A stretch of 64,000 nt of DNA from Candidatus Effluviviaceae Genus I sp. (GTDB lineage Bacteria; Joyebacterota; Joyebacteria; Joyebacterales; Joyebacteraceae). Location of the stretch: positions 1 through 64,000 of the forward strand of contig VGIX01000002.1 of the NCBI GenBank assembly GCA_016867725.1. The letters are read 5' to 3'. Position 1 is the stretch's first letter. The number at the start of each line of letters is the position of its first letter. The notes beneath the pieces are model-generated. The model ran no database searches. It saw nothing but the letters and a program-made list of their open reading frames with translations, and had not been told where the DNA came from. Both the position numbers and the translations under genes were made by a program. Positions 1-7,646 of the stretch are shown here, one piece after another.

Positions 1-136
1 GAACATCGTGGCGTGCGGCATCGCGAAGCGCGAGGGATACCACGTGTCCTTCGGCGAGTTCGCGAGACTGGGGCTGCCGTTCACCCTGGCGGGCGTGGTG
101 ATGGCCTACGCGTTCCTGTGGGTGTTCTGGCGGTAG
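1..136 (+). CDS. C-terminal end of an ArsB/NhaD-type ion transporter (partial)
   Basis: The 5' end lies outside the window; the visible 44 codons run in the frame starting at base 2 and end at TAG 134-136. The peptide starts NIVACGIAKREGYHVSF and ends in a hydrophobic helix (FTLAGVVMAYAFLWVFWR). An Asn followed by a short hydrophobic stretch, a basic loop, 'F..F.R.GLP' and a last membrane helix is typical of the C-terminus of the ion-transporter superfamily (ArsB, NhaD, CitM, SLC13). The substrate cannot be told from this fragment. The next gene begins 69 bases downstream. Confidence 0.6.
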   Translation, partial: NIVACGIAKREGYHVSFGEFARLGLPFTLAGVVMAYAFLWVFWR

Positions 137-205
137 CGGAGGCTCTTCGTGTGAGGCGTGACGCGGGAGCGGGAGCGAGACCGAGACCGCGTCGAGGAGG
201 GTGAG

Positions 206-673
206 ATGTTGCAGCGCAGGGGTGTCCTGGTCTGCGGGGCGCTCGCGGTCGTCGCGCTGGTCGCGACGGGGTGCGCGCCCGGCTCGGACCGGTTCACGAC
301 GGGCGACGCTGGGTTCTGGGCCGGGTTGTGGCATGGCCTGATCGTCTGCGTGACGTTCATCGTGAGCCTGTTCACCGAGCGGGTGCAGATCTACGAGATC
401 CGCAACTCCGGCCACCTGTACGACCTTGGCTTCGTGCTGGGCGCCATCGCCGGCCTGGGCGGCATCCTGAAGCCGCGCGGCTGGGCGCGCGCGAGACGCA
501 GGAAGCTCGCCGAGCGCGAGATGGAGGAGATCTCCCGCAGGGTGGAGGCGCACGTCCGGCGCGCCATCAAGGGCTGGGCCGAGGGCGCGGCGCAGGACGA
601 CGAGTGGGCAGACATCGGACGGAAGGTCGAGCAGAAGATCAAGGTGGAGCTCAGGAAGTGGGCCGAGAGCTGA
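206..673 (+). CDS. small lipoprotein-like membrane protein, function unknown
   Basis: A 155-residue protein. The ATG at 206 is preceded by GAGGAGGGTGAG. An earlier GTG at 158 would add a run of Arg/Glu residues and is unlikely. The N-terminus is a signal sequence ending in a lipobox (VATGC, Cys23). Two hydrophobic segments follow (about residues 33-50 and 68-84), with the motif GFWAGLWHGLI in the first, then a basic, charged helical tail. I know similar short proteins with GFWxGLWHG from many bacteria, all uncharacterised. The tail probably lies in the cytoplasm if both hydrophobic segments span the membrane, which would conflict with true lipidation at Cys23. No function is proposed. Confidence 0.7.
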   Translation: MLQRRGVLVCGALAVVALVATGCAPGSDRFTTGDAGFWAGLWHGLIVCVTFIVSLFTERVQIYEIRNSGHLYDLGFVLGAIAGLGGILKPRGWARARRRKLAEREMEEISRRVEAHVRRAIKGWAEGAAQDDEWADIGRKVEQKIKVELRKWAES

Positions 674-746
674 CGGTGGCCGACCGTGCGCCGCAGCGCG
701 CGGGGAGCCGCCGCGTTGATCGCCGCGTGCGTGCGGAGAGGAACCC

Positions 747-1028
747 ATGGGGCTCAGGACGTTCGCAGTCGTGTTCGCCTCGGTGCTCGTCGCCGAGCTG
801 GGGGACAAGACACAGCTCGCCACGCTGATGTTCGCCTCGAACAAGGACAGCCCGAAGCTCCTCGTCTTCGCGGCGTCCGCGGGCGCGCTCGTCGTGGCCT
901 CCGCCGTCGCGGTGCTGGCCGGCGCGTTCGTCTGCCAGCACGTGAGCCCGAAGGTGCTGTCGTGGGTTGCCGGCGTGGGGTTCGTGTGCATCGGGCTCTG
1001 GACCATTGCGCAAGCCGTCTCGGCATGA
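747..1028 (+). CDS. UPF0016/GDT1-family cation exporter, single-domain (half-size) form
   Basis: A 93-residue membrane protein with three hydrophobic segments. The family signature E-x-G-D-K-T is present as ELGDKTQLA at residues 17-25. GDT1/TMEM165 proteins export Mn2+ or Ca2+ and normally contain two such repeats. Half-size bacterial members act as dimers, often encoded as adjacent pairs. Only one copy is seen here, so this one would have to form a homodimer or pair with a distant partner. The ATG at 747 follows GGAGAGGAACCC. Its 3' end overlaps the likely start of the next gene. Confidence 0.85.
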   Translation: MGLRTFAVVFASVLVAELGDKTQLATLMFASNKDSPKLLVFAASAGALVVASAVAVLAGAFVCQHVSPKVLSWVAGVGFVCIGLWTIAQAVSA

Positions 1029-1350
1029 GGGTGGGGAGGGCCTGCACGAGCGGATCCACGCCGTCGTGCGGCTGATCCCGGCCGGCCGCGTGGCGACCTA
1101 CGGACAGGTCGCGGCCGTCGCCGGGCGTTGCACGCCGCGGATGGTGGGATACGCGATGGCGGCGGTGCCCGCCGGAAGCGGCGTGCCGTGGCACCGGGTC
1201 ATCAACGCCGCAGGCCGGATCAGCCTTCGCGGTGAGGGGGGCGAGGTTCAGCGCGCGCTCCTCGAGCGGGAGGGCGTGGCGTTCGACGACGGCGGACGCG
1301 TGGACCTCGAGACGCATCTCTGGGCCGGGCCGAGGAGGAGAAGGACGTGA
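1006..1350 (+). CDS. alkyltransferase-like DNA-binding protein (ATL)
   Basis: Small protein of the MGMT C-terminal DNA-binding fold. It has the motif IPAGRVATYGQ, the Arg of RMVGYAM and, at the position of the alkyl-accepting cysteine, PWHRVI instead of PCHRVI. Trp in place of Cys defines the ATL proteins, which bind O6-alkylguanine without repairing it and pass the lesion to nucleotide excision repair. No ATG is available. TTG at 1006 and CTG at 1042 are both possible, CTG giving the usual length before the first helix. Either start lies near or inside the end of the UPF0016 gene. The 3' end overlaps the next start by 4 bases (GTGA), so the two are translationally coupled. Confidence 0.8.
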   Translation: MRKPSRHEGGEGLHERIHAVVRLIPAGRVATYGQVAAVAGRCTPRMVGYAMAAVPAGSGVPWHRVINAAGRISLRGEGGEVQRALLEREGVAFDDGGRVDLETHLWAGPRRRRT

Positions 1351-2255
1351 GCCACGGGCACGCGCACCTCGACGACGGGTGGGGCCGCGAGCGGGCGTTC
1401 GTCCTCGGCCTGTCGGTGAACGCCGCGTTCGTCGTCGTCGAGGCGGGGCTGGGTCTCGTCTCGGGGTCCCTCGCGCTCCTTGCGGACGCGGGACACAACC
1501 TGAGCGACGTGCTGGGGCTCCTTCTGGCCTGGGGCGCGTTCCGGCTCGCGCGGCGCGCCCCGACGGCGCGGCGGACCTACGGGCTGGGTCGGACGACGAT
1601 CCTCGCGTCGCTGCTGAACGCGGTGCTGCTCGCCGGCGCAGCAGGCGCGATCGCCTGGGAGGCGCTCCGGAGGCTCGGGAGCCCCGAGCCGGTCTCAGGC
1701 ACGGTGGTGATGTGGGCCGCGGCCGCAGGGATCGTCGTCAACACGGGCACGGCGCTCCTGTTCCTGAGGCAGAGGAAGTCCGACCTGAACGCGCGCGCCG
1801 CGTTCGTCCACATGCTCGCCGACGCGGGCGTGTCGGCCGGCGTCGTGGTCGCGGGTCTCATGATCCGCGCCACGGGGCTGCCGTGGATCGACCCGGCCGT
1901 CGGGCTCGTGGTCGTGGCGGCCATCGGCGTCGGAACGTGGGGCGTGCTCAGGGAGGCGCTCGATCTCGCGCTCGACGCCGTGCCACGGGGGATCGACCGG
2001 GACGCGGTGGAGGCGTATCTCCACGGCCTCCCGGGCGTTCTGGCCGTGCACGACCTCCACATCTGGGGGACGAGCACGACGCACACGGCGCTCACGGCGC
2101 ACCTGGTCAAGCCCGACCCGACGGGCGACGACGCGCTCCTCGCGCGCATCTGTGAAGACCTCGAGTCGCGGTTCGGGATCGCGCACGCGACGGTGCAGTG
2201 GGAGCGGCGCGACGGCACGCACGCGTGCAGGCTCGAGTCGCCGCACGTGATCTAG
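1347..2255 (+). CDS. cation diffusion facilitator (Zn/Co/Cd exporter, CzcD/ZitB type)
   Basis: A 302-residue inner-membrane antiporter of the CDF family. It begins with a His-rich segment (SHGHAH), followed by six hydrophobic segments. Metal-site residues appear as HxxxD in TM2 (DAGHNLSD, His50/Asp54) and again in TM5 (HMLAD). The C-terminal third is the cytosolic ferredoxin-like domain with VHDLHIWG, typical of CzcD and ZitB. The expected role is proton-coupled efflux of zinc or related divalent metals. The GTG at 1347 overlaps the stop of the ATL gene. Confidence 0.93.
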   Translation: MSHGHAHLDDGWGRERAFVLGLSVNAAFVVVEAGLGLVSGSLALLADAGHNLSDVLGLLLAWGAFRLARRAPTARRTYGLGRTTILASLLNAVLLAGAAGAIAWEALRRLGSPEPVSGTVVMWAAAAGIVVNTGTALLFLRQRKSDLNARAAFVHMLADAGVSAGVVVAGLMIRATGLPWIDPAVGLVVVAAIGVGTWGVLREALDLALDAVPRGIDRDAVEAYLHGLPGVLAVHDLHIWGTSTTHTALTAHLVKPDPTGDDALLARICEDLESRFGIAHATVQWERRDGTHACRLESPHVI

Positions 2256-2306
2256 GCGGCGGCTGCAGTCCACGGATGGCCGCGCGTGGGCGGCCGGGAG
2301 GTGCAC

Positions 2307-3011
2307 ATGAAGAGGTTCGACGCGTTGGTGCTGGCGCTCGCGCTGGTCGTTGGGGCCACGGTGCTCGGAGCGTTCTTCTACGGCGCGCGGTCGGACGACG
2401 AGTCCATCGCGGTCGTGGGGGTGGCGACGCAGCGCGTGTCCTCGGACATCGTGAAGTGGAGGATCTCGCTGGCCAGGTCGCTGTCGCCCTCGGCCGTCGC
2501 CGACGGCTACGGGCGCATGGCGGCCGACGCGCGCGCCGTGACCGACGCGCTGACGGCGGCGGGCATCGCGGCGGCGGACATCACGGTTCATCCCATCTCC
2601 ATCTTCAGGAACTACGCTCCCGATGGCACGGTGCCCGGCTACACGGCCGGCCAGAGCATCACGGTCACCTCGAAGGAGCTGGACAGGGTCGAGTCGCTGG
2701 CGACGAACCCGGCGGCGCTCATCGGCGGAGGCGTCCTGCTCCAGGGCTCGGACCTGGAGTTCTACGTGTCGGACCTGGCCGCGGTGAAGCAGACGCTCCT
2801 CGCGGCGGCGACGCGCGACGCGATGGCCCGCGCCGAGGAGATGGCGAGGAGCGCCGAGCGTCGCCTCGGGAGGATGCTGGCCGCGAGGTCGGGCGTCTTC
2901 CAGTTCACGGAGCCGTACTCCTCCGAGGTCTCCGACTACGGGATCTTCAGCACGTCCACGCGGGAGAAGGACGCGACGGTGACCGTGCGGGCGGCCTTCG
3001 CCCTCAGATAG
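2307..3011 (+). CDS. SIMPL-domain (DUF541) envelope protein
   Basis: A 234-residue protein with an N-terminal hydrophobic segment (residues 5-25, uncleaved anchor or signal peptide) followed by a periplasmic SIMPL/DUF541 domain. Family features seen are the opening strand SIAVVGVATQRVSSD, the long helix covering VTDALTAAGI, and the segment GVLLQGSDLEFYVSD. The ATG at 2307 follows GGGAGGTGCAC; a GTG 21 bases upstream is less likely. Family members (e.g. E. coli YggE) are linked to oxidative or envelope stress, but their biochemical role is unknown. It lies 51 bases after the CDF gene and ends before a clear new promoter. Confidence 0.85.
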   Translation: MKRFDALVLALALVVGATVLGAFFYGARSDDESIAVVGVATQRVSSDIVKWRISLARSLSPSAVADGYGRMAADARAVTDALTAAGIAAADITVHPISIFRNYAPDGTVPGYTAGQSITVTSKELDRVESLATNPAALIGGGVLLQGSDLEFYVSDLAAVKQTLLAAATRDAMARAEEMARSAERRLGRMLAARSGVFQFTEPYSSEVSDYGIFSTSTREKDATVTVRAAFALR

Positions 3012-3049
3012 GCCTCGTTGCGGCCCCGCGGGGGGGCGCGGGACAGGGC

Positions 3050-3078
3050 TTGGAAAACCGCCCGGAAAGGGCTATCAT
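3050..3078 (+). promoter_or_regulatory. sigma-70-type promoter for the FKBP gene
   Basis: TTGGAA (3050-3055) and TATCAT (3073-3078) are separated by exactly 17 bases in an otherwise very GC-rich gap between the SIMPL and FKBP genes. The predicted start is near 3085, about 80 bases before the FKBP ATG. Confidence 0.65.
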
Positions 3079-3163
3079 CTCCGTTCGATGCACGGTCAAC
3101 GAAGCCGGCCCTCATGACGCGGCACGCGCGCGGGGCCGGCGAAGCTCACAAGAGGGAGCGAAC

Positions 3164-3868
3164 ATGAGAAGGGTGCTGGTGGTCGTGGCGGTCCTCGCGG
3201 TGGCGCTGGCTCTGACGTCGTGCGGCAAGGGCATCGCGCCGAAGAAGCAGCTCAGCACGTTCGACGAGCGCTCAAGCTACGCGATCGGTCTGAACGTGGG
3301 CGCATCGCTCAAGGCGACGAACATGCCGATCGACGTTGCCGCGTTCGTGCAGGGCCTCCGCGACACGCTCGAGGGAGGCAAGCCGCTCATGACCTCCGAG
3401 GAGGTCATGACCGTCATGCAGGAGTTCTCGCAGAAGGCGCGCGACGCCGAGCTCAAGAAGAGGGACGAGGCGGCGGCGACGAACCTCGATGCAGGCCGGG
3501 CGTTCCTCGAGGCGAACAAGGCCAAGGACGGCATCGTCACGACGGCGAGCGGGCTGCAGTACGAGGTGCTGACGCAGGGCGGCGGCGCGAAGCCGAAGGC
3601 GACCGACCGCGTGTCGGTGCACTACCGCGGGACCCTCATCGACGGCACGGAGTTCGACAGCTCGTACGCGCAGGGCCAGCCGGCGCAGTTCCAGCTCGAC
3701 GCCGTGATCCCCGGGTGGACCGAGGCGCTGCAGCTTATGCCGGTGGGCAGCAAGTACCGCATCTTCCTGCCGCCCGACCTCGCGTACGGCGAGCGCGGCG
3801 CGGGCGGGAGGATCGGTCCGAACTCGGCGCTCATCTTCGAGGTGGAGCTCCTGAGCATCGAGAAGTAG
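3164..3868 (+). CDS. FKBP-type peptidyl-prolyl isomerase, lipoprotein (Mip/FkpA-like)
   Basis: A 234-residue periplasmic folding factor. The N-terminus is a lipoprotein signal with lipobox LTSC (Cys18-19 region). A helical dimerisation domain follows (SYAIGLNVGASLK through AFLEANKAKDG, about residues 35-120), and then the FKBP domain (VSVHYRGTLIDGTEFDSS, VIPGWTEALQLM, FLPPDLAYGERG). This two-domain order matches Mip and FkpA, which catalyse cis-trans proline isomerisation in exported proteins. The ATG follows GAGGGAGCGAAC. The gene stands alone between its own promoter and an intrinsic terminator. Confidence 0.93.
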   Translation: MRRVLVVVAVLAVALALTSCGKGIAPKKQLSTFDERSSYAIGLNVGASLKATNMPIDVAAFVQGLRDTLEGGKPLMTSEEVMTVMQEFSQKARDAELKKRDEAAATNLDAGRAFLEANKAKDGIVTTASGLQYEVLTQGGGAKPKATDRVSVHYRGTLIDGTEFDSSYAQGQPAQFQLDAVIPGWTEALQLMPVGSKYRIFLPPDLAYGERGAGGRIGPNSALIFEVELLSIEK

Positions 3869-3903
3869 CCGCGTGACGGTCCGCGCGGCCGTGTGGCAGC
3901 CTG

Positions 3904-3944
3904 CGAGGGCATCTCGGCGCTTCCGAGGTGCCCTCGTCTTCCTT
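3904..3944 (+). terminator. intrinsic terminator after the FKBP gene
   Basis: A 14-bp stem (3904-3917 with 3923-3936, one T-G pair) encloses a 5-base loop and is followed by TCTTCCTT. It sits 36 bases after the FKBP stop and only 20 bases before the pepT start. Confidence 0.8.
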
Positions 3945-3964
3945 GCGTCGTCGGAGGAACCGCG

Positions 3965-5197
3965 ATGAGTTCTCTTCTCGGACGCTTCCTGAGGTACGTG
4001 CAGGTGGACACGACGGCGCGCGAGGACTCCGGGAGCATCCCGAGTTCGCCAGGGCAGCTCGAGCTGGGCAGGATGCTCGCGGGCGAGCTCGCGGCGCTCG
4101 GGGTGGCCGACGCGTCGCAGGACGAGCACGGGATCGTCATGGGAACGGTCCCCGCCACGACGCCGGGCGCGCCCGTGACGGCGTGGGCCGCGCACATGGA
4201 CACCTCGCCCGAGGCGCCGGGCGCGGGAGTGAAGCCGGTCGTGCACGAGCGCTACGACGGCGGGGACATCGCGCTTCCGGGCGACCCGACGAAGGTCATC
4301 CGGGTCGCCGAGGCGGGTGGGCTGGCGGAGCTTCGCGGGAAGACCCTCATCACGTCGGACGGAACCACCCTGCTCGGCGCCGACGACAAGGCGGGCGTCG
4401 CGGTGATCATGACGGCCGTGGACAGGCTCATGGCGGACCGCGGCATCGCTCACGGGCCGCTTCGCATCGTCTTCACCTGCGACGAGGAGGCGGGGCGCGG
4501 CACGGACAAGCTGGACGTGACGAAGGTCGGGGCGGTGGGCGCGTACACGCTCGACGGCGAGGGCGCGGGGCTCATCGAGAACGAGACCTTCTCCGCCGAC
4601 CTGGCCACGGTGACGGTCAAGGGGCGGAACATCCACCCGGGGCTTGCGACGGGGCGGATGGTCAACGCCGTCCGCCTCGCCGCGGAGTTCGCCCGCAGGA
4701 TGCCGTGGCACAGCATGGCGCCGGAGACGACCGCGGGCCGCGAGGGCTTCCTGCACCCGTACACGGTGGAAGGCGGGGTTGGCGAGACGGCGATCAAGAT
4801 CCTCCTCCGGAGCTTCGACTCCGGGGAGCTCAAGCGGCAGGCGGACCTCCTTCGCGGGATCGCCGCGCAGCTCGTCGCGGAGCATCCCCGGGCGGAGATC
4901 GACGTCGCCGTGGTGGAGCAGTACCGCAACATGGCCGACGCGCTCACGAGGGCCCCGCGCGTCGTGGAACTCGCCGCCGAGGCCGTGAGGCGCGCCGGCG
5001 GGACGCCGTCGTTCAAGGCGATCCGCGGCGGCACCGACGGTTCGAGGATGTCCGCGATGGGGCTTCCGACGCCGAACCTCTCGGCGGGGATGCACAACTT
5101 CCACTCGCCGCTCGAGTACGCGTGTCTCGAGGAGATGGAACAGGCCGTGAACGTCCTTGTCGAGCTTGCCCGCCTGTGGGGCGGCGAGCGGGGGTGA
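3965..5197 (+). CDS. pepT: peptidase T (tripeptide aminopeptidase)
   Basis: A 410-residue M20-family di-zinc aminopeptidase that removes N-terminal residues from tripeptides in the cytosol. Metal-site motifs are visible: AAHMDTSPEAPG (His and Asp ligands), LLGADDKAG (bridging Asp), CDEEAG (catalytic/ligand Glu) and the late MHNFHSPLEY His. The internal dimerisation domain carries NIHPG. The ATG at 3965 follows GGAGGAACCGCG. The gene begins just after the FKBP terminator and no separate promoter was found for it. A methyltransferase gene follows after 7 bases. Confidence 0.93.
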   Translation: MSSLLGRFLRYVQVDTTAREDSGSIPSSPGQLELGRMLAGELAALGVADASQDEHGIVMGTVPATTPGAPVTAWAAHMDTSPEAPGAGVKPVVHERYDGGDIALPGDPTKVIRVAEAGGLAELRGKTLITSDGTTLLGADDKAGVAVIMTAVDRLMADRGIAHGPLRIVFTCDEEAGRGTDKLDVTKVGAVGAYTLDGEGAGLIENETFSADLATVTVKGRNIHPGLATGRMVNAVRLAAEFARRMPWHSMAPETTAGREGFLHPYTVEGGVGETAIKILLRSFDSGELKRQADLLRGIAAQLVAEHPRAEIDVAVVEQYRNMADALTRAPRVVELAAEAVRRAGGTPSFKAIRGGTDGSRMSAMGLPTPNLSAGMHNFHSPLEYACLEEMEQAVNVLVELARLWGGERG

Positions 5198-5204
5198 GCG
5201 CGCG

Positions 5205-6098
5205 ATGGCGCTTCGTGAGGCGGTCGAGCTTCTCGCGTACCATCGGCGCTGGACGGAACGGTTCGCCTGGCACGACGTCCACAACGTGTACGCGAAGTGC
5301 CGGGCGGACCTGGCGCGGGCGGGGCTCCGGGAGCTTTCGGGCAGGCGCGTGCTGGACCTCGGCTGCGGGCCGGTCTTCGCGTTCGCGCTGCAGTGCGTGG
5401 CCGACGGGGCTTCCGTGACCGCGCTCGACGCTGCGTACGTGAAGCCGGAGCCGCTGCCGGTCGCGCTCGCGCGGACGCTGAGGCGCGGCGGCCCGAAGCA
5501 GGCGCTCAAGACCGCGGCGCGGCGCATGCTCTTCTCGCGGCGGTACTATGGCACCCTCGAGCGGGAGGCGGGGCGACCGCTCAGGCGGTTCTCCCGCGAG
5601 CTGCGGTTCGTCGTCGCCGACGCGCAGGCGGGGACGTACCCGCTGCCGGACGCATCGTTCGATCTGATCGCGTCGAACGCCGTGCTCGAGCACGTGGCCG
5701 ACGTCCGCGACTTCGCGCGCGAGGTCGCGCGGCTGCTCGCTCCGGGCGGGCTCTTCCACGCGATCGTGCACAACTTCTACTCGCTCTCGGGGGGACACTG
5801 CCCCGACTGGGCGTACCCGGACGAGAAGCCGTCTCGGCGCGTCGCGCCCTGGGACCATCTTCGCGAGAACCGCAGCCCGCCCTTCGCATACCTCAACAGG
5901 ATGCGACCCGAGGAGTACCGCGACGCGCTCGGCGCGGCGCTCGACGTCGAGGTCTTCGAGGGTCGGGACGTCAACCACGATCCGCCCGGGACGGAGGGCG
6001 AGAGGTTCCTCACGCCGGAGATCGCCTCCGAGCTCTCCGCGTATCCGCGGGAGCTCCTCCTGACGCGGAGCTGGTGCGTGGTCGCGCGGAAGCGCTGA
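5205..6098 (+). CDS. class I SAM-dependent methyltransferase
   Basis: A 297-residue protein with a Rossmann methyltransferase core: motif I VLDLGCGP (about residues 49-56), an acidic loop VTALDAAYV, and motif IV-like SFDLIASNAVLEHV. This pattern belongs to the Methyltransf_11 group, which acts on small molecules or lipids. The central insertion rich in Arg (PKQALKTAARRMLF) and the C-terminal half are not assignable. The ATG at 5205 is chosen over upstream starts that would overlap pepT. The substrate is unknown. It is followed by a DMT-family transporter after 16 bases, possibly co-transcribed. Confidence 0.8.
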   Translation: MALREAVELLAYHRRWTERFAWHDVHNVYAKCRADLARAGLRELSGRRVLDLGCGPVFAFALQCVADGASVTALDAAYVKPEPLPVALARTLRRGGPKQALKTAARRMLFSRRYYGTLEREAGRPLRRFSRELRFVVADAQAGTYPLPDASFDLIASNAVLEHVADVRDFAREVARLLAPGGLFHAIVHNFYSLSGGHCPDWAYPDEKPSRRVAPWDHLRENRSPPFAYLNRMRPEEYRDALGAALDVEVFEGRDVNHDPPGTEGERFLTPEIASELSAYPRELLLTRSWCVVARKR

Positions 6099-6114
6099 CG
6101 CGGAGGGCGCTGCG

Positions 6115-7044
6115 ATGGCCGTGGCGCGACAGGTCCGGGCCTATGCCCTCGGTGTCTCCGCCGTGGCGCTGTGGTCCACCGTCGCGTCCGCGTTCAAGGT
6201 GGCGCTCCGGGGCCTCGACCCCGCGCAGCTCCTCTTCTACGCGAGCCTGACCTCACTGCTCGTGCTCGGAGGGACCCTCGCCGCCCGCGGGAAGCTCCGG
6301 GAGGCTCTCCGTCCGTCGGGACCGGAGCTCGCGAGGTCGGCCGCCCGCGGGTTCCTCAACCCCTTCCTGTACTACCTCGTTCTGTTTCGCGCGTACGACC
6401 TCCTGCCGGCGCAGGTGGCGCAGCCGCTCAACTACACGTGGGCCGTGGTGCTGGCCGTGCTCTCCGTGCCGGTGCTGCGACAGCGGCTGTCGGCCCGGGA
6501 CGCGGCGGCGTGCGTGATCGCCTACCTCGGCGTGGTCGTCGTGTCGCTGGGGCGCGCGAACGGCGGCGGCGGCTCCGCGGGCGGCGTCGCGCTCGCCCTG
6601 GGCAGCGCCTTCATCTGGGCGAGCTACTGGGTCTGGAGCACGCTCGACCGGCGCGACCCCGTGTCCACGCTCTTCCTGAGCTTCCTCTTCGGCACGCCGC
6701 TCGCGCTCCTCTGGTGCGCCTCGGTCTCGACGCTTCGCGTCGCCGCGCCGGGAGCGCTTCTCGGCGCGGCGTACGTGGGTGTCGTCGAGATGAGCGTGGC
6801 CTTCGTGCTCTGGCTGAGCGCGCTCAGGCTCTCGACGAGCGCCGCGAGGATAGGCAATCTCGTGTTCCTGTCGCCCTTCCTGTCGCTCCTTCTCATCCGG
6901 CTCGTCGTGGGCGAGACCATCAGGCCGAGCACGGTCGCGGGGCTGGTCCTGATCGTGGGCGGGCTCGTCGTGCAGGGGGCGAGCAGGCTCCGCCGCGGCG
7001 AGGGCGACGGGGGAACGACGGGCGGCGACCACGTGGGGGGTTGA
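6115..7044 (+). CDS. EamA/DMT-family transporter
   Basis: A 309-residue inner-membrane protein with about ten hydrophobic segments arranged as two EamA repeats. Typical features are the N-terminal ALWSTVASAFKVALRG, the mid-protein AQVAQPLNYTWAVVLAVLS and the second-repeat LGSAFIWASYWVWS. DMT proteins export or import amino acids, nucleosides or other metabolites; the substrate cannot be read from sequence. The ATG follows GGAGGGCGCTGCG. It ends just before the promoter of the next gene. Confidence 0.87.
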   Translation: MAVARQVRAYALGVSAVALWSTVASAFKVALRGLDPAQLLFYASLTSLLVLGGTLAARGKLREALRPSGPELARSAARGFLNPFLYYLVLFRAYDLLPAQVAQPLNYTWAVVLAVLSVPVLRQRLSARDAAACVIAYLGVVVVSLGRANGGGGSAGGVALALGSAFIWASYWVWSTLDRRDPVSTLFLSFLFGTPLALLWCASVSTLRVAAPGALLGAAYVGVVEMSVAFVLWLSALRLSTSAARIGNLVFLSPFLSLLLIRLVVGETIRPSTVAGLVLIVGGLVVQGASRLRRGEGDGGTTGGDHVGG

Positions 7045-7069
7045 AGGAGCCGCGGGCGCCCGGTATGCT
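7041..7069 (+). promoter_or_regulatory. sigma-70-type promoter for the DUF2721 gene
   Basis: TTGAAG (7041-7046) and TATGCT (7064-7069) with a 17-base spacer. The -35 element overlaps the stop codon of the preceding transporter. Predicted start near 7076. Confidence 0.6.
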
Positions 7070-7139
7070 GGCGCGGCGTGAAGGCGCCCCGGAGGCGCGG
7101 GGCGCGCGGCAAGACGCACATCGCAAGGGGGTGTTCGCA

Positions 7140-7610
7140 GTGCACCTGATCGGCATCGACGAACTGACGAGGGTGCTGCAGCTGTCCATCTCACCGGTCG
7201 CCCTCATCTCCGGCGTCGGGCTCCTCCTCCTGTCCATGACGAACCGGCTCGCGCGCACGATCGACACGATCCGGGAGCTCTCGAACGAGATGGACACCGC
7301 GACGCCGCTGCAGGCGGAGAACATCACGCTGCAGATTCGCATCATCTACAAGCGGTCGAGACTCCTGCAGGCCTCCATCACGCTCGCGTCGGTGAGCGTG
7401 CTCTGCACGGGCATGATCGTCTTCTGCCTCTTCGCGATCTACGCGCTCCACGCGCGGCTCTACGTGCTCGTCCTCTGGCTGTGGGGCGTGGGGCTGTCCG
7501 CGCTCGTGGCTTCACTCGCCCTCTTCGTGCACGACGTGACGCTGTCGCTCGCGGCGCTCAAGCACGAGGTGGGGAACGTGGTCGGGGGGCTGCACGGTCG
7601 GCCGTTCTGA
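7140..7610 (+). CDS. DUF2721-family membrane protein
   Basis: A 156-residue protein matching the DUF2721 pattern. It has an N-terminal amphipathic segment (IDELTRVLQLSISPVALISG), TM1, the conserved MTNRLARTIDTIR loop, a helical linker with I..KRSRLLQ, and two closely spaced membrane helices near the C-terminus. The function of the family is unknown. The GTG at 7140 is chosen because it lies 8 bases after AAGGGGG; GTG 7131 is also in frame. It has its own promoter. A methyltransferase gene follows 36 bases downstream. Confidence 0.8.
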   Translation: MHLIGIDELTRVLQLSISPVALISGVGLLLLSMTNRLARTIDTIRELSNEMDTATPLQAENITLQIRIIYKRSRLLQASITLASVSVLCTGMIVFCLFAIYALHARLYVLVLWLWGVGLSALVASLALFVHDVTLSLAALKHEVGNVVGGLHGRPF

Positions 7611-7646
7611 CGGGACCCCGGATGAGCGGGAGGAAGGCAGCCGGCC

